The notes beneath the pieces were generated by a model. The model ran no database searches. It was not told where the DNA came from and was given only the letters and a program-made list of their open reading frames with translations. The position numbers and the translations under genes were made by a program. A stretch of 7,882 nucleotides of DNA from Rhodoferax sp. OV413 (GTDB lineage Bacteria > Pseudomonadota > Gammaproteobacteria > Burkholderiales > Burkholderiaceae_C). Each line of letters opens with the position of its first letter. The stretch's first letter is position 1. This document shows, piece by piece, positions 1 through 5,113 of the stretch. The DNA is taken from the NCBI GenBank assembly GCA_945861195.1, contig CAMATS010000088.1:1-7882 (forward strand), written 5' to 3'.

Positions 1-821
1 TTCACCCGCCGCACCACGTCCAGGTAGGGCATGCCGGGCTTGACCATCACCATGTCGGCGCCCTCGGCAATGTCCAAAGCCACCTCGCGCAGGGCCTCGT
101 CGGTATTGCCCGGGTCCATCTGGTAGACCTTTTTGTTGCTTTTGCCCAAATTGGCGGCCGAACCAACCGCATCACGGAACGGGCCGTAAAAGGCGCTGGC
201 GTACTTGGCGCTGTAGGCCATGATGCGGGTGTGGATGAAGCGTTCGGCCTCCAGGGCCTGCCGGATGGCACCAATGCGGCCGTCCATCATGTCGCTCGGC
301 GCCACGATGTCCACACCGGCCCTGGCCTGGGTCAGCGCCTGCTGCACCAGCACCGCCACGGTCTCATCATTCATGATGTAGCCGCCCTCGGCTGGGTCAG
401 GGTGCAGCAGTCCGTCCTGGCCATGGCTGGTGAAAGGGTCCAGCGCAACATCGGTCATGATGCCCAGCTCGGGGTAGGCGTCTTTTAAGGCCCGCACCAC
501 GCGCGGCACCAGGCCGTCCGGGTTCAGCGCCTCACGCCCGTCCGGCGTCTTAAGCACCGGGTCGATCACCGGGAACAGCGCCATCACCGGTATACCCAGT
601 GCCACGCAGTCGGCAGCTACCGGCAGCAGCAGGTCGAGGCTCAGACGCTCCACGCCGGGCATCGAGCGCACCGGCTCACGCTGCTGTTGGCCGTCCACCA
701 CAAATACCGGGTAGATCAGGTCATGTGGTGTTAGCGCATGCTCACGCACCAGGTTGCGGGTGAAGCTGTCGCGCCGCAGGCGGCGTGGGCGGCCAAGGGG
801 GTAGGGGGCAGGTTGTTGCAT
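1..821 (-). CDS. hemB: 5-aminolevulinate dehydratase (porphobilinogen synthase), C-terminus cut by window edge
   Basis: This cytoplasmic enzyme condenses two 5-aminolevulinate molecules into porphobilinogen, the first common step of tetrapyrrole synthesis. Reading the minus strand from the ATG at 821-819 gives 273 residues ending at the window edge (...YLDVVRRV). The family is usually about 325-335 residues, so roughly the last 55 are missing. The N-terminal RPRRLRR motif is at 11-17. The two Schiff-base lysines are K206 (in YSAKYAS) and K261 (in MVKPGMPYLD), and FYGPFRDA is at 211-218. The metal-site segment has D124, D128 and D136 where zinc-type enzymes have cysteines, which is the magnesium/alternative-metal pattern known from Pseudomonas and Bradyrhizobium. 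The Shine-Dalgarno sequence is poor: the only candidate is AAAGG about 14 bases upstream. An in-frame GTG sits immediately upstream (824-822), so the start is not fully certain. It is transcribed divergently from hemJ. Confidence 0.97.
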   Translation of the reverse strand, partial: MQQPAPYPLGRPRRLRRDSFTRNLVREHALTPHDLIYPVFVVDGQQQREPVRSMPGVERLSLDLLLPVAADCVALGIPVMALFPVIDPVLKTPDGREALNPDGLVPRVVRALKDAYPELGIMTDVALDPFTSHGQDGLLHPDPAEGGYIMNDETVAVLVQQALTQARAGVDIVAPSDMMDGRIGAIRQALEAERFIHTRIMAYSAKYASAFYGPFRDAVGSAANLGKSNKKVYQMDPGNTDEALREVALDIAEGADMVMVKPGMPYLDVVRRV

Positions 822-836
822 CACAAAAGTGTAAGC

Positions 837-962
837 CTTTAACCGAGGTTGTCCATAGTCCAAGCCACATAGTCCAAGCCGCACACGCCTCAGTCAAGAC
901 AAAGCCGCCTGATCACTGCATCCACCTGCAAGCCCTACCCGCATGGACAATCTCGGTTGAAG
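837..962. repeat. 126-bp inverted-repeat-bounded element (MITE-like or leader stem-loop)
   Basis: The arms at 837-856 and 943-962 are inverted copies that match at 18 of 20 bases, separated by 86 bp. The shared core reads AACCGAG then TTGTCCAT. The two differences would be G-U wobbles in plus-strand RNA, so all 20 positions could pair there. In the hemB-sense RNA they are A-C mismatches. I see no convincing target-site duplication in the flanks and no transposase fragment that I can defend. It could be a miniature inverted-repeat element, a dispersed intergenic repeat, or simply a structured leader. The arm nearer hemB ends 15 bp before its ATG and includes most of the only candidate Shine-Dalgarno sequence. 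Confidence 0.5.
854..881. repeat. Two tandem 14-bp units inside the inverted-repeat element
   Basis: The unit CATAGTCCAAGCC plus one variable base (A, then G) occurs twice back to back, at 854-867 and 868-881. With only two copies and no spacers it is not a CRISPR. It may be a slippage duplication or a paired protein-binding site within the hemB upstream region. Confidence 0.6.
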
Positions 963-1019
963 CAAATTCGTCGCGCAAACGCAACTTTCAAATTTATTGA
1001 TTTAAATCGACAGATTTAT

Positions 1020-1048
1020 TTGATAAAAATTGATTTTTTTGGTATATT
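1020..1048 (+). promoter_or_regulatory. Strong sigma70-type promoter driving the 1055-1154 RNA unit
   Basis: The -35 box TTGATA (1020-1025) and the -10 box TATATT (1043-1048) are separated by exactly 17 bp. About 40 bp upstream of the -35 box is strongly AT-rich and could act as an UP element. The expected transcription start is near 1055. No protein-coding start lies within the next 100 bp. The only plus-strand structure downstream before hemJ is the intrinsic terminator at 1126-1154. Confidence 0.7.
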
Positions 1049-1054
1049 TCGATC

Positions 1055-1154
1055 AGGCAGTTCGCTGCTTCCCGCTTTTCCTCCCTGAGCGGGGCCTTGA
1101 TGTGTGACAGCAAATAGGCTTGACTCCCCAGCCCTAGGGCTGGGGTTTTTTTTT
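1055..1154 (+). ncRNA. Candidate small RNA (or terminating leader of hemJ), about 100 nt
   Basis: The interval runs from the predicted start of the 1020-1048 promoter to the end of a strong intrinsic terminator and contains no credible open reading frame. It folds by eye into ordered hairpins. The first is GCAG/CTGC at 1057-1060/1065-1068, closed by a UUCG tetraloop and extendable by a G-U and an A-U pair. The second is CCCGCT/AGCGGG at 1071-1076/1088-1093, whose 11-nt loop contains CCUCCC, complementary to a Shine-Dalgarno sequence. A short GCCT/AGGC pairing at 1094-1097/1116-1119 follows, then the terminator stem. This is the architecture expected of an independent regulatory RNA acting on ribosome-binding sites. 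The alternative is a 5' leader that attenuates hemJ, whose ATG lies 16 bp past the terminator. I do not recognise a named RNA family. Confidence 0.6.
1126..1154 (+). terminator. Intrinsic terminator with a perfect 20-bp palindrome and nine T
   Basis: CCCCAGCCCT pairs perfectly with AGGGCTGGGG (1126-1145) and is followed directly by nine T residues (1146-1154). There is no A-tract on the left side, so it works on the plus strand only and does not serve hemB. It has no upstream protein gene on its strand, which is the main reason to propose an RNA gene here. Confidence 0.9.
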
Positions 1155-1170
1155 GCCCTAAACTGCGGCG

Positions 1171-1599
1171 ATGCTCTGGGTTAAGGCGCTTCACATTGTT
1201 TTTGTGGCCAGTTGGTTTGCAGGCCTGTTTTACCTGCCCAGAATTTTTGTCAACCTGGCCATGGTGGCGCCAGATTCGCACGCCGAGCGGGACAGACTGT
1301 TGTTGATGGCGCGCAAGCTGCTGCGCTTTTCCACCCTGCTGGCTGTGCCAGCCCTGGCGCTCGGTTTTTGGCTTTGGCTCGGTTACGGCATCGGTCGCGG
1401 CCCCGACAATGACTGGATGCATGCCAAGCTGCTGGTGGTGGCGCTGAGTCTGGTCTACCACCATGTCTGCGCCCGCTTGCTCAGGCAACTGGCCCAGGGT
1501 CAATCGCTGCACAGCCATGTTTGGTTTAGATGGTTCAATGAGTTACCGGTGCTGTTGCTGCTCGCAGCGGTCGTTCTGGTGGTCGTCAAACCCTTCTGA
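1171..1599 (+). CDS. hemJ: HemJ/CopD-family membrane protein, probable protoporphyrinogen IX oxidase
   Basis: This 142-residue integral membrane protein has the usual HemJ length. HemJ oxidises protoporphyrinogen IX to protoporphyrin IX at the inner membrane, the penultimate haem step, in bacteria that lack HemG and HemY. The visible family pattern is the N-terminal MLWVKALHIV helix with H8, the WFAGLFYLPRIFV block (15-27) with R24, a second helix at about 52-72, the WMHAK motif (82-86), and a C-terminal FNELPVLLL helix from about 122. About four membrane helices are expected. The ATG at 1171 fits the conserved N-terminus, but no Shine-Dalgarno sequence precedes it and a terminator ends only 16 bp upstream. 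Expression may therefore need read-through of that terminator or a start very close to the ATG. The divergent neighbour hemB supports a haem role. Some annotations use the broader name 'CopD family protein'. Confidence 0.85.
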   Translation: MLWVKALHIVFVASWFAGLFYLPRIFVNLAMVAPDSHAERDRLLLMARKLLRFSTLLAVPALALGFWLWLGYGIGRGPDNDWMHAKLLVVALSLVYHHVCARLLRQLAQGQSLHSHVWFRWFNELPVLLLLAAVVLVVVKPF

Positions 1600-1613
1600 G
1601 CCAGCCCAGGCTG

Positions 1614-2708
1614 ATGCACAAAACCTCAGCCTGGCCCCTGTCGCTGATGTACATCGGCCTGCTGGTGTATGCCAGCCTCTACCCCTTTGTTGATTGGCGG
1701 TATCAGGGCATCACGCCTTGGGCCTTTTTGGCGAATCCAATGCCCAGGTACTGGTCTGGCTTTGATGTAGCAATCAATATTTTGGGTTATGGCCCGCTGG
1801 GTTTTTTGTTGGCCCTCAGTGCGATGCGCAGCGGGCGCCCAGGCTTTGCGGTACTGCTTTCTACCGCGCTGGCCGTGGTACTTTCGTTGCTGATGGAGTC
1901 ACTGCAGAGCTATCTGCCTGCCCGGGTGCCATCCTGGATTGATCTGGCGCTCAACGGCTTGGGTGCCTGGCTGGGGGCGATTGCTGCCCGTTTTTTGGAA
2001 ACACTGGGCGCGATCGACCAATGGAGCCAGTTTCGCCGGCGCTGGTTTGTGGCCGATGCGCGGGGTGGCCTGGTGCTGCTGGCACTGTGGCCGATGGCGC
2101 TGTTGTTTCCGGCGGCTGTGCCCTTTGGCTTAGGGCAAGTTTTTGAGCGTATCGAATCCGGTTTGGCCGAGTGGTTGGCAGACACCCCTTTTCTGGACTG
2201 GCTGCCCGTGCGCGAGCTGGAGTTGCAGCCGCAGGTGCCCAGCGCGGTGTTGTTGTGCGTGATGCTGGGCCTGTTGATTCCCTGCCTGCTGGGTTACGGA
2301 ATTATCCGCAGTCCGCTGCGCCGAGGGCAGTTTGCGCTGGCCGTGTTTCTTTTGGGTATAGGGGCCACAGCGCTCTCGGCGGGACTGAGTTACGGCCCCG
2401 AGCACCTGTGGGCCTGGCTCAATGCGCCAGCCCGCGCCGGATTGCTGGCCGCCTTGCTGCTGGTGCTGGCACTGCTGTGGGTGCCAGAGCGTGCCAGTGC
2501 CGCTTTGCTACTGCTGTCCCTTGGTATTTACCTGAGCCTGCTTAACCAGGCGCCAACCAGTCCCTATTTTGCTCAAACACTGTCGGCCTGGGAGCAGGGC
2601 CGCTTTATCCGTTTTCATGGCATCGCCCAGTGGCTGGGCTGGTTGTGGCCCTATGCCGCACTGCTTTATGTGTTGAGCCGGGTCTGGCACCCGGATCGAA
2701 AAAACTAG
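1614..2708 (+). CDS. VanZ-family polytopic membrane protein with long C-terminal extension
   Basis: This 364-residue hydrophobic protein is predicted to lie in the inner membrane. The first 130 residues carry the VanZ-like pattern: an opening helix ending SLYPF (21-25), a D51-N55-GYGPLGF region, and the signature E95-SLQ-LP-R104-S107-D110-N114-GLGA. The remaining 230 residues contain further hydrophobic stretches at about 152-172, 210-230, 240-260, 275-290, 296-311 and 338-356, well beyond the roughly 160 residues of the teicoplanin-resistance protein VanZ. The biochemical function of most VanZ-like proteins is unknown, and no antibiotic resistance should be inferred. The gene begins 14 bp after hemJ and ends 10 bp before the ferredoxin gene, which suggests one transcript. 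No good Shine-Dalgarno sequence is visible, consistent with translational coupling to hemJ. Confidence 0.85.
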   Translation: MHKTSAWPLSLMYIGLLVYASLYPFVDWRYQGITPWAFLANPMPRYWSGFDVAINILGYGPLGFLLALSAMRSGRPGFAVLLSTALAVVLSLLMESLQSYLPARVPSWIDLALNGLGAWLGAIAARFLETLGAIDQWSQFRRRWFVADARGGLVLLALWPMALLFPAAVPFGLGQVFERIESGLAEWLADTPFLDWLPVRELELQPQVPSAVLLCVMLGLLIPCLLGYGIIRSPLRRGQFALAVFLLGIGATALSAGLSYGPEHLWAWLNAPARAGLLAALLLVLALLWVPERASAALLLLSLGIYLSLLNQAPTSPYFAQTLSAWEQGRFIRFHGIAQWLGWLWPYAALLYVLSRVWHPDRKN

Positions 2709-2718
2709 AATCTACGCC

Positions 2719-3108
2719 ATGACCAACCAACAACCCCCCGCCAGCATCTTGGCCGGAGCCGGCCCCAGCGCCTCGCCTGCCCCCACGTACTACCAAAGAC
2801 ATATTTTCTTTTGTCTGAACGAGCGTAAAAATGGCGAGGCCTGCTGTGCTCAAAACCAGGCGCAACAGGCCTTTGACCACTGCAAATCTCTGGTTCGGGC
2901 GGCCGGGCTGGCCGGGCCAGGTCAGGTCAGGGTCAACAAGGCAGGCTGTCTTGACCGCTGTGCTGCAGGTCCGGTGGCAGTGGTGTACCCAGAGGCGGTG
3001 TGGTACAGCTATGTTGACCTGCAAGACATCGACGATATTGTGCAAACTCACCTCCAGGGCGGCCAGGTGGTCGAGCGCCTGTTGGTCCCGGCGCATTTGG
3101 GTCGCTGA
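2719..3108 (+). CDS. Thioredoxin-like [2Fe-2S] ferredoxin domain protein
   Basis: This 129-residue soluble protein of the thioredoxin-fold [2Fe-2S] ferredoxin family (Shethna/NuoE-like) probably carries electrons in the cytoplasm. The partner is unknown. After a Pro/Ala-rich, probably disordered stretch (1-24), the RHIFFC strand brings C32. C42 or C43 follows in the GEACC turn, and C77-LDR-C81 with GPVAVVYP completes the usual four-cysteine set. C55 is an extra cysteine. The C-terminal part (VDLQDIDDIVQTHL then VERLL) matches the family's closing helix. The ATG at 2719 lies 10 bp after the VanZ-family stop with only a weak upstream AGAA. A start closer to the core fold is possible, but no better-supported codon is seen. 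It is likely the last gene of the hemJ cluster. Confidence 0.85.
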   Translation: MTNQQPPASILAGAGPSASPAPTYYQRHIFFCLNERKNGEACCAQNQAQQAFDHCKSLVRAAGLAGPGQVRVNKAGCLDRCAAGPVAVVYPEAVWYSYVDLQDIDDIVQTHLQGGQVVERLLVPAHLGR

Positions 3109-3185
3109 TATTTGTTGCAGTGCTGGCCCCTGCCCAAGGGGCGCCCGCTGAAATTGCCGGCCCGCCTGGCATTTGAAAAACACCC
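3109..3185 (+). other. Spacer before dacC with one GC-rich hairpin
   Basis: GCCCCT at 3126-3131 pairs with AGGGGC at 3137-3142 around a 5-nt loop. No T-run follows, so it is not an intrinsic terminator in the usual sense. It may mark a 3' end processed or paused after the ferredoxin gene. I found no convincing promoter or Shine-Dalgarno sequence for the following gene in this spacer. Confidence 0.35.
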
Positions 3186-4370
3186 ATGAAAAAAATTCTC
3201 CTTGCTGTCCTTGCAGCAGTTGCTTTTCAGGCCGCGGCTCAAATGCCACAGCCGCCCGAAATAGCAGCCCGCAGCTACCTGCTGCTCGATGTCACTGCCA
3301 ACCAGATGCTGGCGCAAAAAGACATCGATGTACCGGTCGAACCGGCGTCGCTCACCAAGCTGATGACCGCCTACCTGGTGTTTCAGGCCTTGCAGAGCAA
3401 AAAGATTGACCTCAAGCAGACACTCTCGGTCAGCGAGCGCGCCTGGAAGATGCCGGGTTCACGCATGTTCATCGACCCGAAGATGAAGGTGCCGGTGGAA
3501 GACCTGATCAAGGGCATGATTGTCCAAAGCGGCAATGACGCCACCATGGCCTTGGCCGAGGGTGTAGGGGGCAGCGCCGAGCGTTTTGTGCAACTCATGA
3601 ACGACCAGGCGCTGGCGCTTGGCATGCAGGCCACGACCTATAAAAACCCCGAGGGCCTGACCGAGGTGGGGCACAGCACCACGGCGCGGGACCTGGCCCT
3701 GCTGGCGACCCGCCTGATGCAGGATTTTCCCGACTACGTGGCCTACTACGCCCTGAAAAAATACCGGTACGAGGGAACGCCGGCAGCCAACGACAGCAAC
3801 CGCAATGTGCTGTTGTTTCGCGACCCATCGGTCGATGGCTTGAAAACCGGATACACCAGCGCGGCCGGCTATTGCCTGGTTGCCACCGCGCACCGTGACT
3901 TTGCGAACCTGGTGACCCCAGGCGCGGCACCTGGTTCTGCCGCGGCCACTGGCAGCCGCCGCCTCCTGTCAATTGTGTTGGGCACCGCCAGCGACACAGC
4001 CCGCGCCAGCGAGTCCCAAAAGCTGCTGAATTGGGGCTATACCGCGTTTGAGGCGGTCAAACTGTTCGATGCCAACCAGGTGGTTGTCTCGCCGCCGGTC
4101 TGGAAGGGTCGGGACCCCGTGGTCAAGCTGGGTCGGCCGCAGTCCATTGTGGTGGCAGTACCGGCCGGCGGCGCGGCCAAGCTCAAGACCCAGGTATTGC
4201 GCACTGAGCCTTTGGTGGCCCCCTTTGCCAAAGGCCAGGCCGTGGCAACCCTCAGAGTGACCAGCAACGACCAGCAGCTGCTGGACTTGCCGCTGCTGGC
4301 GCTGCAGGCAGTCGAGCAGTCTGGCGTGCTGGGTCGTGCCTGGGACGCCTTGCGTTTGTGGATACGTTGA
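3186..4370 (+). CDS. dacC: D-alanyl-D-alanine carboxypeptidase (PBP5/6 family, serine peptidase S11)
   Basis: This 394-residue periplasmic low-molecular-mass penicillin-binding protein removes the terminal D-alanine from peptidoglycan pentapeptides. A signal peptide (MKKILLAVLAAVAFQAAA, likely cut after A18) starts the protein. The catalytic motifs are complete and in order: S55-LT-K58 with the nucleophilic serine, S115-G-N117, and K220-T-G222. The C-terminal beta-rich domain follows (about 290-375), and the last helix (WDALRLWIR) resembles the amphipathic membrane anchor of PBP5. Length agrees with the family (about 380-400). A short Gly/Ala/Pro-rich stretch at 243-257 interrupts the region after HRDFANLV and before RRLLSIVLG, and looks like a surface-loop insertion. 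The ATG is fixed by the signal peptide, although no clear Shine-Dalgarno sequence is seen. The symbol could equally be dacA; orthology within the PBP5/6/6b group cannot be settled here. Confidence 0.93.
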   Translation: MKKILLAVLAAVAFQAAAQMPQPPEIAARSYLLLDVTANQMLAQKDIDVPVEPASLTKLMTAYLVFQALQSKKIDLKQTLSVSERAWKMPGSRMFIDPKMKVPVEDLIKGMIVQSGNDATMALAEGVGGSAERFVQLMNDQALALGMQATTYKNPEGLTEVGHSTTARDLALLATRLMQDFPDYVAYYALKKYRYEGTPAANDSNRNVLLFRDPSVDGLKTGYTSAAGYCLVATAHRDFANLVTPGAAPGSAAATGSRRLLSIVLGTASDTARASESQKLLNWGYTAFEAVKLFDANQVVVSPPVWKGRDPVVKLGRPQSIVVAVPAGGAAKLKTQVLRTEPLVAPFAKGQAVATLRVTSNDQQLLDLPLLALQAVEQSGVLGRAWDALRLWIR

Positions 4371-4416
4371 GCCCGGCTCAGCCCACCCCAAGCCGCCGCG
4401 TTCGGCCAACTGCGCC

Positions 4417-4467
4417 AATTATTTGAGTAAATTATTTTTTGCCGATGGCCTTGTGGGCTGATATAGT
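4417..4467 (+). promoter_or_regulatory. str operon promoter with AT-rich UP-like tract
   Basis: The -35 box TTGCCG (4439-4444) and the -10 box TATAGT (4462-4467) are spaced by 17 bp. The 22 bp upstream of the -35 box are almost all A/T (4417-4438), as in UP elements of ribosomal promoters. The bases just after the -10 box (CGCAGG) are GC-rich, a discriminator type associated with ppGpp/DksA control. That regulation is inferred. The start site should be near 4474. Confidence 0.75.
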
Positions 4468-4586
4468 CGCAGGCTTTTCGGAAATTGCCGACAGGGCAGT
4501 ATTTTGCTTGGCCGGCCTTGTGCCTGTGCAGGCCGCTGCCGGGTCGAACCAGTGTTTAGTCACCAAACGTTGAAGGACGTTTTTTA
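4468..4586 (+). promoter_or_regulatory. rpsL leader with ribosome-binding site
   Basis: About 113 nt of untranslated leader precede rpsL. It contains a possible GC-rich hairpin (GGCCT at 4514-4518 with AGGCC at 4530-4534) whose role is unknown. The Shine-Dalgarno sequence GAAGGA (4572-4577) lies 9 bp before the ATG at 4587 and fixes that start. Confidence 0.55.
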
Positions 4587-4964
4587 ATGCCAACCATCAA
4601 TCAGCTAGTGCGTCAGGGGCGTGAGGTCGAAACCATCAAGTCCAAAAGCCCGGCGATGCAAAATTCGCCGCAGCGACGCGGCGTGTGCACCCGGGTTTAC
4701 ACGACCACCCCTAAAAAGCCCAATTCGGCCCTGCGAAAGGTCGCCAAAGTGCGCCTGACAAACGGTTTTGAAGTGATCTCCTACATCGGCGGAGAAGGCC
4801 ACAACCTACAGGAACACAGCGTGGTGCTGGTTCGTGGCGGTCGTGTCAAAGATCTGCCCGGTGTGCGTTACCACATCGTGCGCGGCTCGCTCGACCTGCA
4901 AGGGGTCAAAGACCGCAAGCAGTCGCGCTCCAAGTACGGTGCCAAGCGGCCCAAGGCCAAATAA
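4587..4964 (+). CDS. rpsL: 30S ribosomal protein S12
   Basis: S12 sits at the decoding centre of the small subunit and controls proofreading of codon-anticodon pairing. The 125-residue sequence is close to the Escherichia coli protein along its full length: MPTINQLVR at the start, CTRVYTTTPKKPNSALRK at 34-51, GGEGHNLQEHS at 68-78, GGRVKDLPGVRYH at 84-96 and KYGAKRPK near the end. K43, K88 and P91 (Met counted as 1), where streptomycin-resistance changes usually fall, are all wild type. D89, the residue methylthiolated in many bacteria, is present. It is the first gene of the str operon, under the promoter at 4439-4467. A stem-loop begins at the last base of its stop codon. Confidence 0.99.
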   Translation: MPTINQLVRQGREVETIKSKSPAMQNSPQRRGVCTRVYTTTPKKPNSALRKVAKVRLTNGFEVISYIGGEGHNLQEHSVVLVRGGRVKDLPGVRYHIVRGSLDLQGVKDRKQSRSKYGAKRPKAK

Positions 4965-5067
4965 GCCGGCGCTTTGCCGGCTCCATCGGTGTTGCCTGCC
5001 GCGTGGCGCGGTGTGGCAACGTAGTGACCCACTGTTGGGTCGAGTAAGTAAAAACCAGATGGTTTTT
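4964..5067 (+). promoter_or_regulatory. Four consecutive hairpins in the rpsL-rpsG spacer (candidate S7 autoregulatory region)
   Basis: Four perfect or near-perfect stems follow one another. They are AGCCGGC/GCCGGCT (4964-4970/4976-4982); GTTGCC/GGCAAC (4991-4996/5015-5020) enclosing CCGCG/CGCGG (4999-5003/5007-5011); GACCCA/TGGGTC (5026-5031/5036-5041); and AAAAACC/GGTTTTT (5050-5056/5061-5067). In E. coli, S7 binds the equivalent spacer and represses the operon. Equivalence here is inferred from position and structure, not from sequence match. The last stem has a T5 arm but no downstream U-run, so it is at best a weak terminator. Confidence 0.6.
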
Positions 5068-5101
5068 GCGGCGTCTGCAAAGATGCCAACTGAAGCAAAC
5101 A

Positions 5102-5109
5102 AGAGGTGA
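5102..5109 (+). promoter_or_regulatory. Strong Shine-Dalgarno sequence of rpsG
   Basis: AGAGGTGA matches the 16S rRNA 3' end closely and lies 4 bp before the ATG at 5114. It rules out the longer in-frame start at 5066, whose 16 extra residues do not resemble S7. Confidence 0.85.
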
Positions 5110-5113
5110 AAAA

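Noticed and set aside
854..881. CRISPR-like direct repeats
   Set aside because: There are only two 14-bp units in tandem with no spacers, so this is a small duplication.
785..1000. 71-residue plus-strand frame across the hemB-hemJ spacer
   Set aside because: It overlaps the hemB start, crosses the inverted-repeat element, and has no family features.
1055..1154. Assignment of the candidate RNA to 6S, 4.5S or tmRNA
   Set aside because: The length and motifs do not fit: there is no SRP GGAAG-type loop, no long 6S bulged duplex and no tRNA-like ends.
994..1518. 174-residue minus-strand frame covering the spacer and most of hemJ
   Set aside because: It is antisense to hemJ and runs through the palindromic terminator and promoter. 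It has no recognisable domain.
2171..2545. 124-residue plus-strand frame overlapping the VanZ-family gene
   Set aside because: It lies in an alternative frame of a gene with clear motifs and has an Arg/Ala-rich random-like composition.
1614..2708. Glycopeptide-resistance gene
   Set aside because: VanZ-like domains are widespread in bacteria without this role, and no vanA-type cluster is present.
3126..3142. Intrinsic terminator after the ferredoxin gene
   Set aside because: The stem is good but no T-run follows it.
5066..5113. 16-residue longer start for S7
   Set aside because: The strong Shine-Dalgarno sequence at 5102-5109 and the conserved MPRRREVPKRE start support 5114.
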